Shown here piece by piece: positions 16,774-25,706 of a stretch of DNA of 64,000 nt. Under the pieces are notes generated by a model, which saw only the letters and a program-made list of their open reading frames with translations, made no database searches and had not been told where the DNA came from. Source of the stretch: Alkalimonas amylolytica (GTDB lineage Bacteria; Pseudomonadota; Gammaproteobacteria; Enterobacterales; Alteromonadaceae); the NCBI RefSeq assembly GCF_900107845.1, contig NZ_FNRM01000003.1:1-64000 (forward strand), given 5' to 3'. Numbering within the stretch: the stretch's first letter is position 1; the number at the start of each line of letters is the position of its first letter. The translations under genes and the position numbers were made by a program.

Positions 16774-17193
16774 TTAAACCGCTTTGCGATAATGCGAGTT
16801 CATTTCCTTATCCAGTGCGGCCAGAACATGGCTGCGGCTGATGATGCCAAGCAATTGATTGTTGTCATCCACCACCGGATACAACTTGGGTTTTAACTTT
16901 AGCATCATTTGCGCCAGATCAATGATGCCATCGTAAGGTTTTACCGACAACACCTCGGTTTGCATAATATCCCGCACATGCGCTACCTGCTGGTCATGGT
17001 AAGTGGATTTAAGCATCAAGGCCAGGCAGTCCTGCTCGGATAAAAAGCCTATCACCTTATTGTGATCATCCACCACAGGACCACCGGTCTGATTGCTGAT
17101 AGTCAGCCGATCTGCGGCGAGCTCCAGCGTCATATCCGCGGTAAAAGTGACCGGATGATTGTTCATATAATCGCCTACTTTCAGTAAGTCCAT
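16774..17193 (-). CDS. CBS-domain-pair protein
   Basis: The 139-residue protein consists of two CBS motifs: VGDYMNNHPVTFTADMTLELAADRLT with GFLSEQDCL, and VRDIMQTEVLSVKPYDGIIDLAQMML with GIISRSHVLAAL. A pair of CBS motifs forms one Bateman module, which binds adenine nucleotides or similar ligands. With no fused effector domain, it must act on a partner that is not identifiable from its neighbours (hrpA downstream, iaaA upstream). The ATG at 17193 is preceded by GGGGGAAAC. A terminator follows. A second stand-alone CBS protein lies at 51627-52025, where the context is clearer. Confidence 0.85.
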   Translation of the reverse strand: MDLLKVGDYMNNHPVTFTADMTLELAADRLTISNQTGGPVVDDHNKVIGFLSEQDCLALMLKSTYHDQQVAHVRDIMQTEVLSVKPYDGIIDLAQMMLKLKPKLYPVVDDNNQLLGIISRSHVLAALDKEMNSHYRKAV

Positions 17194-17301
17194 GTTTCCC
17201 CCTGAATACAGAATGAAAGCTTACTTTAAGCCTAGCTGAAACTGGCAAAACTGCCGGTTTTTCGGCAGCAAATTACCGCTAACCGCTGGTTTTTTCGCCA
17301 G

Positions 17302-18312
17302 TTAATCATCGGCAAAGATGGCGGTCAGTGCCGGTTGATTGCTGCCAATCTTACCACGGTACATGCCCGGCGTGTTAAAGGACCAGCTCAGCTCGCCGTT
17401 GGCATCCACCACAATGACACCGCCGGTGCCGCCCACCGGCAGCAATACATCTTTAATCACCGCATCGGCAGCGGCTTTGGCCGATACCCCCTGGTATTTC
17501 ACCCGGGCACAGATATCCGAGGCAACCTGATAGCGGATAAAGTACTCACCATGGCCGGTCGCAGAAACGGCGCAGCTGCTGTTATCGGCGTAATTACCAG
17601 CACCAATAATCGGCGAATCCCCGATCCGGCCATAGCGTTTGCCGGTCATACCGCCGGTAGAGGTAGCGGCCGCCAGATTGCCATTGCTGTCAATGGCAAC
17701 CGCGCCAACAGTACCCATTTGCCAGTTTGGATCGCGCACCAATCCAGCCTGATGCGGCAAAGCGCCTTCAGCGGCTTTCATGCGTTTGAGCGCTTCATAG
17801 CGAAACTCGGTATTAAAGTAGCTGTTATCGACCTGCTCCAGACCTTTTTCTACCGCGAACTGCTCGGCACCAACGCCGGATAGCATCACATGCACCGATT
17901 CAGTCATCACCTTATGCGCCAGCAAAATGGGGTTTTTGATGGTACGAACCCCAGCCACAGCACCGGCATTTAAGGTCGCACCGTCCATAATGGAGGCATC
18001 CAGCTCATGCTGCTCATCCCAGGTATAAACCGCCCCTTTACCGGCGTTAAACAACGGATTGTCTTCTAAAATGGTCACCGCTTTGATGGCAGCATCCAGG
18101 CTGGAGCCACCGGCTTGCAAAATAGCGTAGCCCTGCTCCAGCGCCAATCGCAGCCCATCATGGTAGGCTTGCTCCTGTTCAGGTGATAAGTTTGCGCGCT
18201 CTATGGTGCCGGCACCGCCGTGAATCACCAGACCTACCGGGGTGTCTGCTACCGCTGCTGTGCCCGTGCTTAATCCGGTGGTTAAGGCTGCTGCCATCAA
18301 TGTCTTTCGCAT
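17302..18312 (-). CDS. iaaA: Periplasmic isoaspartyl peptidase/L-asparaginase (Ntn hydrolase)
   Basis: The enzyme hydrolyses isoaspartyl dipeptides and asparagine. It has a signal peptide (MRKTLMAAALTTGLSTGTAAVA) followed by PVGLVIHGGAGTI. The precursor is self-cleaved before T201 in WQMG/TVGAVAIDSNGN, which becomes the N-terminal nucleophile of the small subunit; TSTGGMTGKRYGRIGDSP and GAGNYAD complete the active site. The length of 336 is normal for an exported member. The signal peptide implies periplasmic action, whereas E. coli IaaA is cytoplasmic. The ATG at 18312 gives the signal sequence. Neighbours are unrelated. Confidence 0.92.
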   Translation of the reverse strand: MRKTLMAAALTTGLSTGTAAVADTPVGLVIHGGAGTIERANLSPEQEQAYHDGLRLALEQGYAILQAGGSSLDAAIKAVTILEDNPLFNAGKGAVYTWDEQHELDASIMDGATLNAGAVAGVRTIKNPILLAHKVMTESVHVMLSGVGAEQFAVEKGLEQVDNSYFNTEFRYEALKRMKAAEGALPHQAGLVRDPNWQMGTVGAVAIDSNGNLAAATSTGGMTGKRYGRIGDSPIIGAGNYADNSSCAVSATGHGEYFIRYQVASDICARVKYQGVSAKAAADAVIKDVLLPVGGTGGVIVVDANGELSWSFNTPGMYRGKIGSNQPALTAIFADD

Positions 18313-18492
18313 TTACTGTGTCCTGTTATTGTGATGGATAGACTAGTTGTAACCGATCTCAACAGCAGTGACAAATTTGTGCGTCTGATGCCACTGACTT
18401 TGCGGCAGATCAAAATCAGTCGTCTGGTTCAGCGCTAGCATGGCGAGGTTCCTTTGTAACACAGACACCAACCTAGTCTGCTGACATTTTAT

Positions 18493-18516
18493 GCGCCGCT
18501 TGCCGGCGCTTTTTTT
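18493..18516 (+). terminator. Orphan rightward terminator in the iaaA-mipA gap
   Basis: GCGCCG (18493-18498) pairs with CGGCGC (18504-18509) and seven T follow on the plus strand. Both flanking genes are read leftward, so no annotated gene ends here. The rest of the 236-base gap (18313-18548) shows no clear gene. A short rightward RNA ending at this terminator is possible. Confidence 0.7.
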
Positions 18517-18548
18517 GTATAAGTTCCGGCTGACATTAGCGCCAGCAG

Positions 18549-19313
18549 TCAGAAAAAGCGACTGAAACTAAAAAATACCTGAAAACCACGACGGCGATCT
18601 GTCAGTGGGCTATCCGCTATCGTATCGTCGTACCAACGGTGATCCACGCCCAGCCGGGTCATACCACCCAAAAAGATCGGTGTGGCCACCGACAAGCCTA
18701 CACCAGGGTTCCACGCGCTACCAGCCTGATAGGCTGGCCGGTTGCTGGTTGCCTCCTCCGGGCGCACACCATAGTAATAATTGACCAGCCTGGAATTGCT
18801 GTAATCCATGCTCAGGTGCGGCTCCAACATCACTGGCCCTAGCCAGTACAGATACCCAAGCCGGTTGCGCACTTCGTAGCCATCGGAGTTGCCAAGCACG
18901 TCGTGCAGCCAGGAGGTTTCCAGCCGGATCCCCTGCCAGTCATAGCGCAGGCCTAAACCTGCATCCATCGAAGTTTTGCGCTTTTGCATGCCTTCAAAAA
19001 CCGGGCTTTTCGAGGCATCGGTGCCGGCAAAACGCGGTGCAAGCCGAGCCGTTAGCACCAGCCCATTCTGCTGCAGCAGCTCGTAGCTGATAAAAGGCCC
19101 ATACACCGATAAGCGCTCGCCCCGGTACCCAATCACCGGAATGGGCACGGTTCGTCTGCGGTAATCCTGATACAGCTCCTGATTCAGCCCCACGCCAATG
19201 CCATAGATAAAACCCCGCGGCTCTGCCCGGGCTGTTTCGCTATCAGCCTTGACATTAAAGCCACACAGACTGGCTGCCAACAAAACACTGCCAAAAATAT
19301 AGCGGTAACTCAT
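18549..19313 (-). CDS. MipA/OmpV-family outer membrane protein
   Basis: The 254-residue protein has a signal peptide (MSYRYIFGSVLLAASLCGFNVKA), then alternating hydrophobic strands and a terminal phenylalanine (FFSFSRFF), as in outer-membrane barrels. The segment FIYGIGVGLNQELYQDYRRRTVPIPVIGYRGERLSV fits the MipA/OmpV start. E. coli MipA scaffolds murein synthesis and hydrolysis; many relatives are simply outer-membrane barrels of unknown role, so that function should not be assumed. It begins 13 bases after the tspO stop in the same direction and is probably cotranscribed with it. Confidence 0.85.
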   Translation of the reverse strand: MSYRYIFGSVLLAASLCGFNVKADSETARAEPRGFIYGIGVGLNQELYQDYRRRTVPIPVIGYRGERLSVYGPFISYELLQQNGLVLTARLAPRFAGTDASKSPVFEGMQKRKTSMDAGLGLRYDWQGIRLETSWLHDVLGNSDGYEVRNRLGYLYWLGPVMLEPHLSMDYSNSRLVNYYYGVRPEEATSNRPAYQAGSAWNPGVGLSVATPIFLGGMTRLGVDHRWYDDTIADSPLTDRRRGFQVFFSFSRFF

Positions 19314-19326
19314 TAAAAACCTCTCG

Positions 19327-19863
19327 TTAAAGCACAGTCGGGTTCAATTGCCAGATGCTCCATGTAAGCATGGTTGCAAAACTAACCCAACATAAATATG
19401 GCAACAACAACACAGCCGCCAGGATGCTGTGCCGTTTAAACAATAGCAAAGTGATCAGGATTGCCAGCCACAGCAGCACAATTTCGGCCAATGCCGCAGC
19501 GCCCAGGTACCAGGCAAAAAACAACCAGCTCCAAAGCGCGTTCAGCACCAGCTGAATGCCATAAAGCAGCAAAGCCCTGCCAGTCACCGCCAGGCGGTCA
19601 CTGCGCCAGACCAGCCAGGCGGCAAGCGCCATCAGGGTGTATAGCAGGGTCCAGGCAGGACCAAACAACCAGCCAGGCGGAGCCCAGGACGGCAGCTCCA
19701 GCTGGCGATAAAACTCCGGTGCATTCACAGAACCCAGACTGCCAAGGGCTGCCGCCAAAAATGTAATCACCAGGATAGCCAGCAAGGCACTGCTTTGTTG
19801 TAACTTTGTGTAAGCAGATTGTCCGATCATCATCACGCCATACGATTTAAGTGATTGTTTCAT
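19327..19863 (-). CDS. tspO: TspO/MBR-family membrane protein
   Basis: TspO binds porphyrins and other hydrophobic ligands and modulates stress or light responses in bacteria. The protein has 178 residues with five membrane helices. The family core is clear: PEFYRQLELPSWAPPGWLFGPAWTLLYTLMALAAWLVWR, then LNALWSWLFFAWYLGAAALAEIVLLW, rich in conserved Trp and Pro. An N-terminal extension of about 20 polar residues precedes the first helix; ATG codons at positions 11-12 are alternatives, but GGAG is next to the first ATG at 19863. It lies 30 bases after the AraC-type regulator gene in the same direction and just ahead of mipA. Confidence 0.9.
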   Translation of the reverse strand: MKQSLKSYGVMMIGQSAYTKLQQSSALLAILVITFLAAALGSLGSVNAPEFYRQLELPSWAPPGWLFGPAWTLLYTLMALAAWLVWRSDRLAVTGRALLLYGIQLVLNALWSWLFFAWYLGAAALAEIVLLWLAILITLLLFKRHSILAAVLLLPYLCWVSFATMLTWSIWQLNPTVL

Positions 19864-19893
19864 TACTCCGTTACGGCCAGAGCAGCACTTCGA

Positions 19894-20931
19894 TCACTTT
19901 TCTTTCAGCCTGCCTTGCCGCTGCCGAAACTGGCGTGGCGTCAGGCCGTGATAGCGGCGAAAAGCGCGACCAAAGTTGGCCGGATCGGCATAACCCAGCA
20001 AATAGGCTATTTGCTGCACCGCCAAACGGGTACTCGTTAAATAATGACAGGCCATCCGTTGGCGCCAATCGTCTACTAATTGCTGATAACTGGTCTGCTC
20101 ATCGGCCAACCGCCTGCGCAAGGTGCGACCAGACATGGCAAATTCGTGCGCGACTTGCTCAATGCCAGGCAGGCGCCCTTTGGTGCGCGCCAACATCTGT
20201 TGCACCAGACCAGCTGTACTTTGTTGCTGCTGCCAGCGCTGTAATTCCTGCTCGCATTGGCTGGTCATCTGTGTTTTAAGCTGCGGATCCGCCCAGGGAG
20301 ATGCAATCGCAAGGTCTTCCCGGTCAATGATCAGCCGGTGTATTGGTTGATCAAAAGCAAGCGGACAAGGAAGAAAAGCCTGATAGAGTGTACTGTAAGC
20401 CGGCTGTGGAAAGCCGAATTGCACCTGCAACAACCGGTATTGATGACCGGAGACAAAATCCAGCATGGCATGCAACGCGACCGCAAAAGCCTCCAACACA
20501 AACTGACGGACAGCACCAAGCGGCTGCGCCTCCGAGAGATTAAGATAGAGCTGTCTTTTGTTCAGCTGCATGCTTAGGGTTACCAGCGGACTGCGCACTA
20601 CGGTGTACTGACAGATAAGCTCAAGCGCTTCCTGCAAATTACGGCTGCTCATTGCTGCCAGCCCAAGCAACCCATGGGTGGTAATCGTCAGCTGACTCCC
20701 CAGATAAAGCCCCAATGCCGGCTCCTTGCTCTGATGGCAGCTCTGTAAAATAATGGTTTGAAATTGTGACCAACTGAGCGACGCATCCGGCTGCTGAGCC
20801 GCATCTGCAGCCAGCTCAGCTTCAGCAAGTACAGCCAGCGGGCTCCCCCCACGGCTTTGCACCAAATCCAGCAGATTGCGCAAGTAATGACGGGGCAAGT
20901 GCACTTCATGGCTGTGGTTACTGATGTTCAT
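19894..20931 (-). CDS. AraC-family regulator with arabinose-binding-like N-domain
   Basis: The N-terminal two thirds match the PF12625 type seen in OruR/ArgR-like AraC regulators (PRHYLRNLLDLVQSRGGSPLAVLAEAEL, then TTHGLLGLAAMSSRNLQEAL). The C-terminal about 100 residues hold two helix-turn-helices, ending GYADPANFGRAFRRYHGLTPRQFRQRQG. The frame can start at a TTG (20946) or the ATG at 20931, which I prefer though its AAGG is close; the product is about 345 residues. It is divergent from the AlkB-like monooxygenase gene, with about 160 bases between them, and upstream of tspO. The layout resembles AraC-controlled alkane or lipid oxidation genes, so it probably controls the divergent gene. Confidence 0.88.
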   Translation of the reverse strand: MNISNHSHEVHLPRHYLRNLLDLVQSRGGSPLAVLAEAELAADAAQQPDASLSWSQFQTIILQSCHQSKEPALGLYLGSQLTITTHGLLGLAAMSSRNLQEALELICQYTVVRSPLVTLSMQLNKRQLYLNLSEAQPLGAVRQFVLEAFAVALHAMLDFVSGHQYRLLQVQFGFPQPAYSTLYQAFLPCPLAFDQPIHRLIIDREDLAIASPWADPQLKTQMTSQCEQELQRWQQQQSTAGLVQQMLARTKGRLPGIEQVAHEFAMSGRTLRRRLADEQTSYQQLVDDWRQRMACHYLTSTRLAVQQIAYLLGYADPANFGRAFRRYHGLTPRQFRQRQGRLKEK

Positions 20932-21093
20932 AGCCTTGTTTGTCAATTGGCAGTTTCTTGTGTCCAGCTTAACTCAGCGTAGCTCATTCCACATATTTTG
21001 TCCGCAAATAACCAGAAATTGGCTGCTAAGGCCATGTTAACACCACCAGCCAGTGGCTATGCTGAGTCCAGGCGACAAGACAAGGCAACAACC

Positions 21094-22197
21094 ATGTGGA
21101 AGTATCTGAAATTTTGCTTATTTCATGCGCTAACCCTGCCTTTTTTCATTGGCGTCAGCCTGGGTGGTCTGTGGATGGCACTGGGGCTGGGCTGCTTACT
21201 GCTGGTGATAGTGGCAGGCGATGTGCTGGCCGGAGATGATAAGACCGAGCCGGACTACCATCATAGCTGGCTGCTAAACGGGCTCTTGTACAGCTCTTTG
21301 CCGTTGATCGTATTGTTGTTCTTTAGTTTGCTATGGAGTGTATCCAGCCAGGATCTGTTCGGCTATGGCCAATGGCTGCATCAATGGAGCGGCTTCGATG
21401 CGCTGGCGGCCCGGGCTCAGAATCAGTGGTGGCATTATCTGCCACTTAGCGCAGGTGCGGCATTGCTGATTGCTATGGTAGCTACCGTACCAGCACACGA
21501 GTTAACCCATCGCACCTCCAACCGGCTTGCCATGCTGGTGGGCCGCTGGCTGCTGGCATTTAGTTGGGATAGCTCTTTTTCCATTGAACATGTGTATGGC
21601 CATCACCGTTACGTTGGCACTGCCCGTGATCCGGCTACAGCACCACGTGGGCGCACTGTGTATGCGCATATTCTGTATGCGACGCTTGGTGGCAATATCA
21701 GCGCCTGGCAGATTGAACAAAATCGCCTCGCCAGGCTAAAGCAGCCACTGCTGAGTTACCATAATCGTTTCCTGCGTGGTGTCGCCATGTCGTTGTGTCT
21801 GTGCGTTTTGGCCTATGCTCTGGCTGGCTGGCAAGGTTTGTTGTTGTTCAGCCTGTGCGCTCTGCTGGCCAAGGCGACTCTTGAGGTGGTGAACTACATC
21901 GAACATTACGGGATTGAGCGGCCACTCAATCAACCGGTTCAGCCCTACCACAGTTGGAACAGCACCAAACGCATCAGCAGCTGGGCCAGTTTTAACCTGA
22001 CCCGTCACTCCCATCACCATGCGCGGGCGCAATTGCCTTTTTATCAGTTAAAACCCTACCCGGAAGCACCCAACCTGCCCACCGGTTACCTTGGCTCCAT
22101 GCTGTTGGCGCTGATCCCCCCCTTGTGGTTTCGTTTGATGACGCCAAAACTGGCACAATGGGATCAGCAGTATGGCGGACAAGGCGCTAGGCGCTAG
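21094..22197 (+). CDS. AlkB-like membrane di-iron monooxygenase
   Basis: The 367-residue membrane protein carries the full histidine set of the alkane hydroxylase/fatty-acid desaturase superfamily: HELTH (135-139), EHVYGHHRY with DPATAPRG (166-184), NYIEHYG (H271) and RHSHHHA (305-309). About six hydrophobic helices surround these motifs. NYxEHYG plus RHSxHH followed by YPEAPNLPTGY is characteristic of the AlkB branch (alkane 1-monooxygenase) rather than desaturases. It probably hydroxylates an alkyl chain using rubredoxin, which is not encoded here. The ATG at 21094 has AAGG eight bases before it; an upstream in-frame start (20998) would add an unconserved segment. The stop lies in a 7-base tandem repeat. 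It is divergent from an AraC regulator. Confidence 0.87.
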   Translation: MWKYLKFCLFHALTLPFFIGVSLGGLWMALGLGCLLLVIVAGDVLAGDDKTEPDYHHSWLLNGLLYSSLPLIVLLFFSLLWSVSSQDLFGYGQWLHQWSGFDALAARAQNQWWHYLPLSAGAALLIAMVATVPAHELTHRTSNRLAMLVGRWLLAFSWDSSFSIEHVYGHHRYVGTARDPATAPRGRTVYAHILYATLGGNISAWQIEQNRLARLKQPLLSYHNRFLRGVAMSLCLCVLAYALAGWQGLLLFSLCALLAKATLEVVNYIEHYGIERPLNQPVQPYHSWNSTKRISSWASFNLTRHSHHHARAQLPFYQLKPYPEAPNLPTGYLGSMLLALIPPLWFRLMTPKLAQWDQQYGGQGARR

Positions 22198-22203
22198 GCG
22201 CTA
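22183..22203. repeat. Seven-base tandem repeat covering the stop of the AlkB-like gene
   Basis: GGCGCTA occurs three times in a row, followed by a partial GGC. The stop codon TAG (22195-22197) lies in the second copy. Because the unit is not a multiple of three, a gain or loss of copies changes the C-terminus. Confidence 0.85.
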
Positions 22204-22252
22204 GGCACGCTTTTCGTTATGCTGTGGCTCTGGCAATCGATACGAGTGCGTT

Positions 22253-22849
22253 ATGCAAACAGCCTTACCTTTTTCTCAGGCCTGTGAAAACAACAAGGGG
22301 CCCATTTTACAGATCCTGCGCAGTGCCTTTGCCAATCGCCAGCAGGTGTTGGAAATTGGCAGCGGCACCGGCCAGCATGCGGAGCACTTTGCCCGTGAGC
22401 TAGCCCATCTGCACTGGCAGTGCAGCGATCAGCCGGCCTACCTGCCAGACCTGAACCTGCGCTTGCAACAGGCGAAACGTCCCAATCTGCCTACAGCAAT
22501 TGCACTGGATATCCGGAAAAGCAGCTGGCCTTATGCCAAAGTGGATGCACTCTTTAGCGCCAATACCTTGCATATTATGAGCTGGGCGGTGGTGCAGCAG
22601 TTGTTTGCCCGATTGGATGAGTTTTGCCGGCCAAGTGCCAGCCTTTGTATTTATGGTCCTTTTAATTACCAGGGGCAATTTACCAGTGCCAGCAATCAAG
22701 CCTTTGATCACAGCTTAAAACAACGCGATCCGGCCATGGGGATCCGTGCGCAAGAGGCGGTGGTAAAGCTGGCGGCTGAAGCCGGTTTTGCATTGGAGGC
22801 CGACCATGCCATGCCGGCCAACAACCGCTTGTTGCATTTTCAGCGTTAA
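22253..22849 (+). CDS. DUF938-family SAM-dependent methyltransferase-like protein
   Basis: The 198-residue cytosolic protein has the Rossmann SAM-binding motif VLEIGSGTGQHAEHFA at about 36-51 and the family hallmarks QACENNKGPIL at the start, then DVDALFSANTLHIMSW-like (VDALFSANTLHIMSW) and YGPFNYQGQFTSASNQAFD. DUF938 members are found in many proteobacteria and eukaryotes; their substrate has not been established to my knowledge. The ATG at 22253 is the first in frame. The 3' end overlaps the end of the convergent DUF482 gene by four bases. Confidence 0.85.
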   Translation: MQTALPFSQACENNKGPILQILRSAFANRQQVLEIGSGTGQHAEHFARELAHLHWQCSDQPAYLPDLNLRLQQAKRPNLPTAIALDIRKSSWPYAKVDALFSANTLHIMSWAVVQQLFARLDEFCRPSASLCIYGPFNYQGQFTSASNQAFDHSLKQRDPAMGIRAQEAVVKLAAEAGFALEADHAMPANNRLLHFQR

Positions 22850-24015
22850 GGCATAGGCTCGGTGTTTGCCGGCTGGCGAAATGGTAGGCGCGTCTGGGCC
22901 TGGCGCTGGTAAAGTGCCAACATATCCTCTTCGCCTTCAAAGTAGCGGCCAATGGCGTCTTTGAGCGGGCTGTCACGAAAGTGGTAGCACCCATAACGCG
23001 TAACCGGCTCAAAGCCGCGTTGCAGCTTGTGTTCGCCCTGAGCACCGGCATCAAAGCGCTGCAAGCCCTGTTCAATGCAGTACGCAATGCCAGCATAATA
23101 ACAGGCTTCAAAGTGCAGAAAATCCCACTCCGCCTCACAGCCCCAATAGCGGCCATAGAGGGTATCCGCTGAGCGGAAACACAAGGAAGCGGCTATGAGT
23201 TGTTGCTGATGGTAAGCGGCAAAAATCACGATGCTATCAGCCAGCTGCTGGCCCCATTGATGAAAGGTGGCTTCCGTCAGATAACCGGCATGGCCGGAGC
23301 GTTTTAAATAGGTACGTTGATAAAAGCGATACAATTGCTGCCAAAGCATGGCATCAGCATCGCAGCCATGCACCACAGTAAGATGAACCCCGGCATCCTG
23401 CACCCGCTGACGCTCTTTGCGAATTTGTTTGCGCTTGCGTGAGCTTAAACTTGCCAGGAAATCATCAAAAAACGCGTAACCATAATTGCGCCATTCAAAC
23501 TGCACATCCTGCCGCGGCCAGTAGCCGGCAGCGGTTAAATGATCGCGTTGCCCACTATGCGGGTACAGGCACTGAATGCTGCTGAGCCGCTGCTTTTTCA
23601 TGCACTGCTGCAAGGCATCCAGCATCAACCCCATCAGCCCGGCATCCTCTTCGCCCGGTAAGATGCCAAAACGCGGCCCTTCGGCTGGGGTAAAAGGAAT
23701 GGCCAGCACCAGTTTAGGGAAAAAGTCCAAACCATAGCGCTGGTAAGCCTCAACAATGGCCCAGTCAAACAGGTATTCGCCGTAAGAGTGTTGTTTCAGA
23801 TAAGCTGGCGCTGCCGCAATCAGCTGTTCGTCTTGCCAGATGGTCAGGTGATTGGCCTGCCAGCCAGTACCGGGCCCAACACTGCCACCGCTTTCCAACG
23901 CCAGCAAAAAGTCATAACGGGTAAAGGGGTAATCAGTGGCAAACAAAGCGTTCCAGCTATCGGCAGGCACCGATTGCAGCGAGTCCATCCATTCAATACG
24001 TCTACTGGCGGTCAT
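22846..24015 (-). CDS. FemAB/GNAT-like protein of the DUF482 family
   Basis: The 389-residue protein shows the DUF482 (PF04339) signature: a central FPKLVLAIPFTPAEGPRFGI block, FDDFLASLSSRKRKQIRKERQRV, and a C-terminal ESLYGRYWG-like segment (DTLYGRYWGCEAEWDFLHFEACYY) then DAGAQGEHKLQRGFEPV. The fold is related to GNAT/FemAB acyltransferases, which transfer acyl or aminoacyl groups. Annotations of a peptidoglycan role for this family rest on that fold similarity, so the substrate is open. Start at the ATG at 24015. It is divergent from sbcB across 234 bases and convergent with the DUF938 gene. Confidence 0.82.
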   Translation of the reverse strand: MTASRRIEWMDSLQSVPADSWNALFATDYPFTRYDFLLALESGGSVGPGTGWQANHLTIWQDEQLIAAAPAYLKQHSYGEYLFDWAIVEAYQRYGLDFFPKLVLAIPFTPAEGPRFGILPGEEDAGLMGLMLDALQQCMKKQRLSSIQCLYPHSGQRDHLTAAGYWPRQDVQFEWRNYGYAFFDDFLASLSSRKRKQIRKERQRVQDAGVHLTVVHGCDADAMLWQQLYRFYQRTYLKRSGHAGYLTEATFHQWGQQLADSIVIFAAYHQQQLIAASLCFRSADTLYGRYWGCEAEWDFLHFEACYYAGIAYCIEQGLQRFDAGAQGEHKLQRGFEPVTRYGCYHFRDSPLKDAIGRYFEGEEDMLALYQRQAQTRLPFRQPANTEPMP

Positions 24016-24165
24016 GGGCTATCCTCTGCAGAGCCTGTGAACACGGGCCCATCGGCCAGCCCCAGCAGGTTATGCGTAACTTTATTGCGCAGTATTTTTG
24101 CCATGGTGGCGCAGTCTGGCGTCCGGGTCAAGCAACAAAAAGCAGTGCCAACGGCACATCCGCTT

Positions 24166-24195
24166 TTGTCTATCGGTCTGTGGAGCTGCTACACT
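24166..24195 (+). promoter_or_regulatory. Possible sbcB promoter
   Basis: TTGTCT (24166-24171) and TACACT (24190-24195) are 18 bases apart, ending 54 bases before the sbcB start. The match to sigma-70 consensus is moderate. Confidence 0.4.
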
Positions 24196-24249
24196 AGCGC
24201 CAGAATACATTTACCAGCCCAAGCTGCCAGCCAAGAGCCATGATTGTTT

Positions 24250-25671
24250 ATGTCTTTTTACTTCTACGATTTTGAAACCTGGGGCGCTGATCCCAAACGT
24301 GATCGCCCGGCGCAGTTTGCCGGTATTCGCACCGATGCTGAACTGAATATCATCGGCAAGCCGGATGTCTGGTATTGTCAGCTGGCCCCCGACTACCTGC
24401 CGCATCCTCAGGCGGCGCTCATCACCGGCTTAACGCCGCAACTGTGCCAACAGCGCGGTCTGCCGGAAACTGAATTTATGGGGAAAATCCTTGAGCGCTT
24501 CAGTGAGCCTGATAGCTGCGTGCTGGGCTACAACAGCATTCGCTTTGATGATGAAGTGACTCGTCACAGCCTGTACCGCAATTTTTATGAGCCCTATGGC
24601 CGTGAGTGGCAACAGGGCAACAGCCGCTGGGACTTGCTGGATGTAGTAAGAGCCTGTTATGCGCTGCGACCGGAGGGCATTGAATGGCCGCTCAAAGACG
24701 ATGGCAGCCCCAGCTTTAAACTGGAAGACTTGGCCAAAGCCAATCAACTGAACCATGAGCAGGCACACGATGCCTTATCCGATGTCTACGCCACCATAGC
24801 GCTGGCGAAGCTTATTCGTGACAAACAGCCCCGCTTGTTTCAGTTTCTATTTGAGCATCGGAAGAAACAAGCGCTGAGTAAATACATCAACCTGGCCAAC
24901 CAAACCCCTTTGGTGCATGTGTCCGGAAAATTCCCGGCCAACCAGGGCTGTGTCAGTTGGGTGGTGCCGCTGGCTTTTCATCCCACCAACAAAAACGCGC
25001 TGATTGCCTGGAATCTGCTGGCCGATCCAACGCCTTTGCTGGAGCTCAACTGCGACCAGCTCCGCGATAAGCTCTACACCAAAACTGCCGATTTAGCCGA
25101 AGGTGAAGAGCGGCTTGGCCTGAAGCTGATTCATTTGAACAAATGCCCGGTGCTCGCCCCTGCCAAAACCCTGTCGGAGCAGCGGGCCGATGTGCTGGGC
25201 ATCGATCGCAGCAAATGCCGGGCGCATTTAAATTGGCTGCTGTCCAACCCGGTGGTACAGCAAAAAGCACAGCAGGTCTTTGCGCAAGCCGAAGAATTCC
25301 CGCAGGAAACCAACCCGGATTATCAACTCTATCAGGGCTTTTTAGCCGACGCTGATAAGCAAAAAATGGCAGAATTGCACCAGCTCAGTCCACAACAGCT
25401 GGAGGTGCAGGCCCCGCTGTTCAGTGATGACAGGCTGAACCAAATGCTGTTTCGCTTTCGGGCCCGCAACTACCCGGCTAGTTTGAATGAACAGGACATG
25501 CTGCAATGGCAGCAGTACTGCGTGGATCGGTTAACCGATGGGCTGGATGCACCACCATTGACATTGGAAGCTTTTCATCAGCAACTGGAATTGGCAGCAC
25601 AACAACACCAGCATGATGAACGCGCGATGCGAATTTTAAAGGCCTTGTATCACTACGCAGAGCAGCTGTAG
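24250..25671 (+). CDS. sbcB: Exodeoxyribonuclease I
   Basis: Exonuclease I degrades single-stranded DNA 3' to 5' and takes part in mismatch repair and recombination. The 473-residue protein carries the DEDDh nuclease residues: FYDFETWGADPKRDRPAQFAG with D and E, LGYNSIRFDDEVTRHSLYRNF with D, and HDALSDVYATIALAKL with H and D. SH3-like and helical ExoI C-terminal domains follow (WVVPLAFHPTNKNA; DERAMRILKALYHYAEQL). The ATG at 24250 is chosen over one two codons upstream because the family begins directly with the first catalytic strand. It is convergent with the DUF4282 gene, with a hairpin between. Confidence 0.95.
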   Translation: MSFYFYDFETWGADPKRDRPAQFAGIRTDAELNIIGKPDVWYCQLAPDYLPHPQAALITGLTPQLCQQRGLPETEFMGKILERFSEPDSCVLGYNSIRFDDEVTRHSLYRNFYEPYGREWQQGNSRWDLLDVVRACYALRPEGIEWPLKDDGSPSFKLEDLAKANQLNHEQAHDALSDVYATIALAKLIRDKQPRLFQFLFEHRKKQALSKYINLANQTPLVHVSGKFPANQGCVSWVVPLAFHPTNKNALIAWNLLADPTPLLELNCDQLRDKLYTKTADLAEGEERLGLKLIHLNKCPVLAPAKTLSEQRADVLGIDRSKCRAHLNWLLSNPVVQQKAQQVFAQAEEFPQETNPDYQLYQGFLADADKQKMAELHQLSPQQLEVQAPLFSDDRLNQMLFRFRARNYPASLNEQDMLQWQQYCVDRLTDGLDAPPLTLEAFHQQLELAAQQHQHDERAMRILKALYHYAEQL

Positions 25672-25706
25672 TCTGAAACAAGCCATGATGTGAGGCCAAA
25701 CAGAAT

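Noticed and set aside
18388-18438. Sixteen-codon rightward frame ahead of the orphan terminator
   Set aside because: No ribosome binding site and too short to judge; not called as a gene.
22183-22206. GGCGCTA repeat as an attC or attachment site
   Set aside because: It has no inverted cores and no nearby recombinase; it is a simple tandem duplication.
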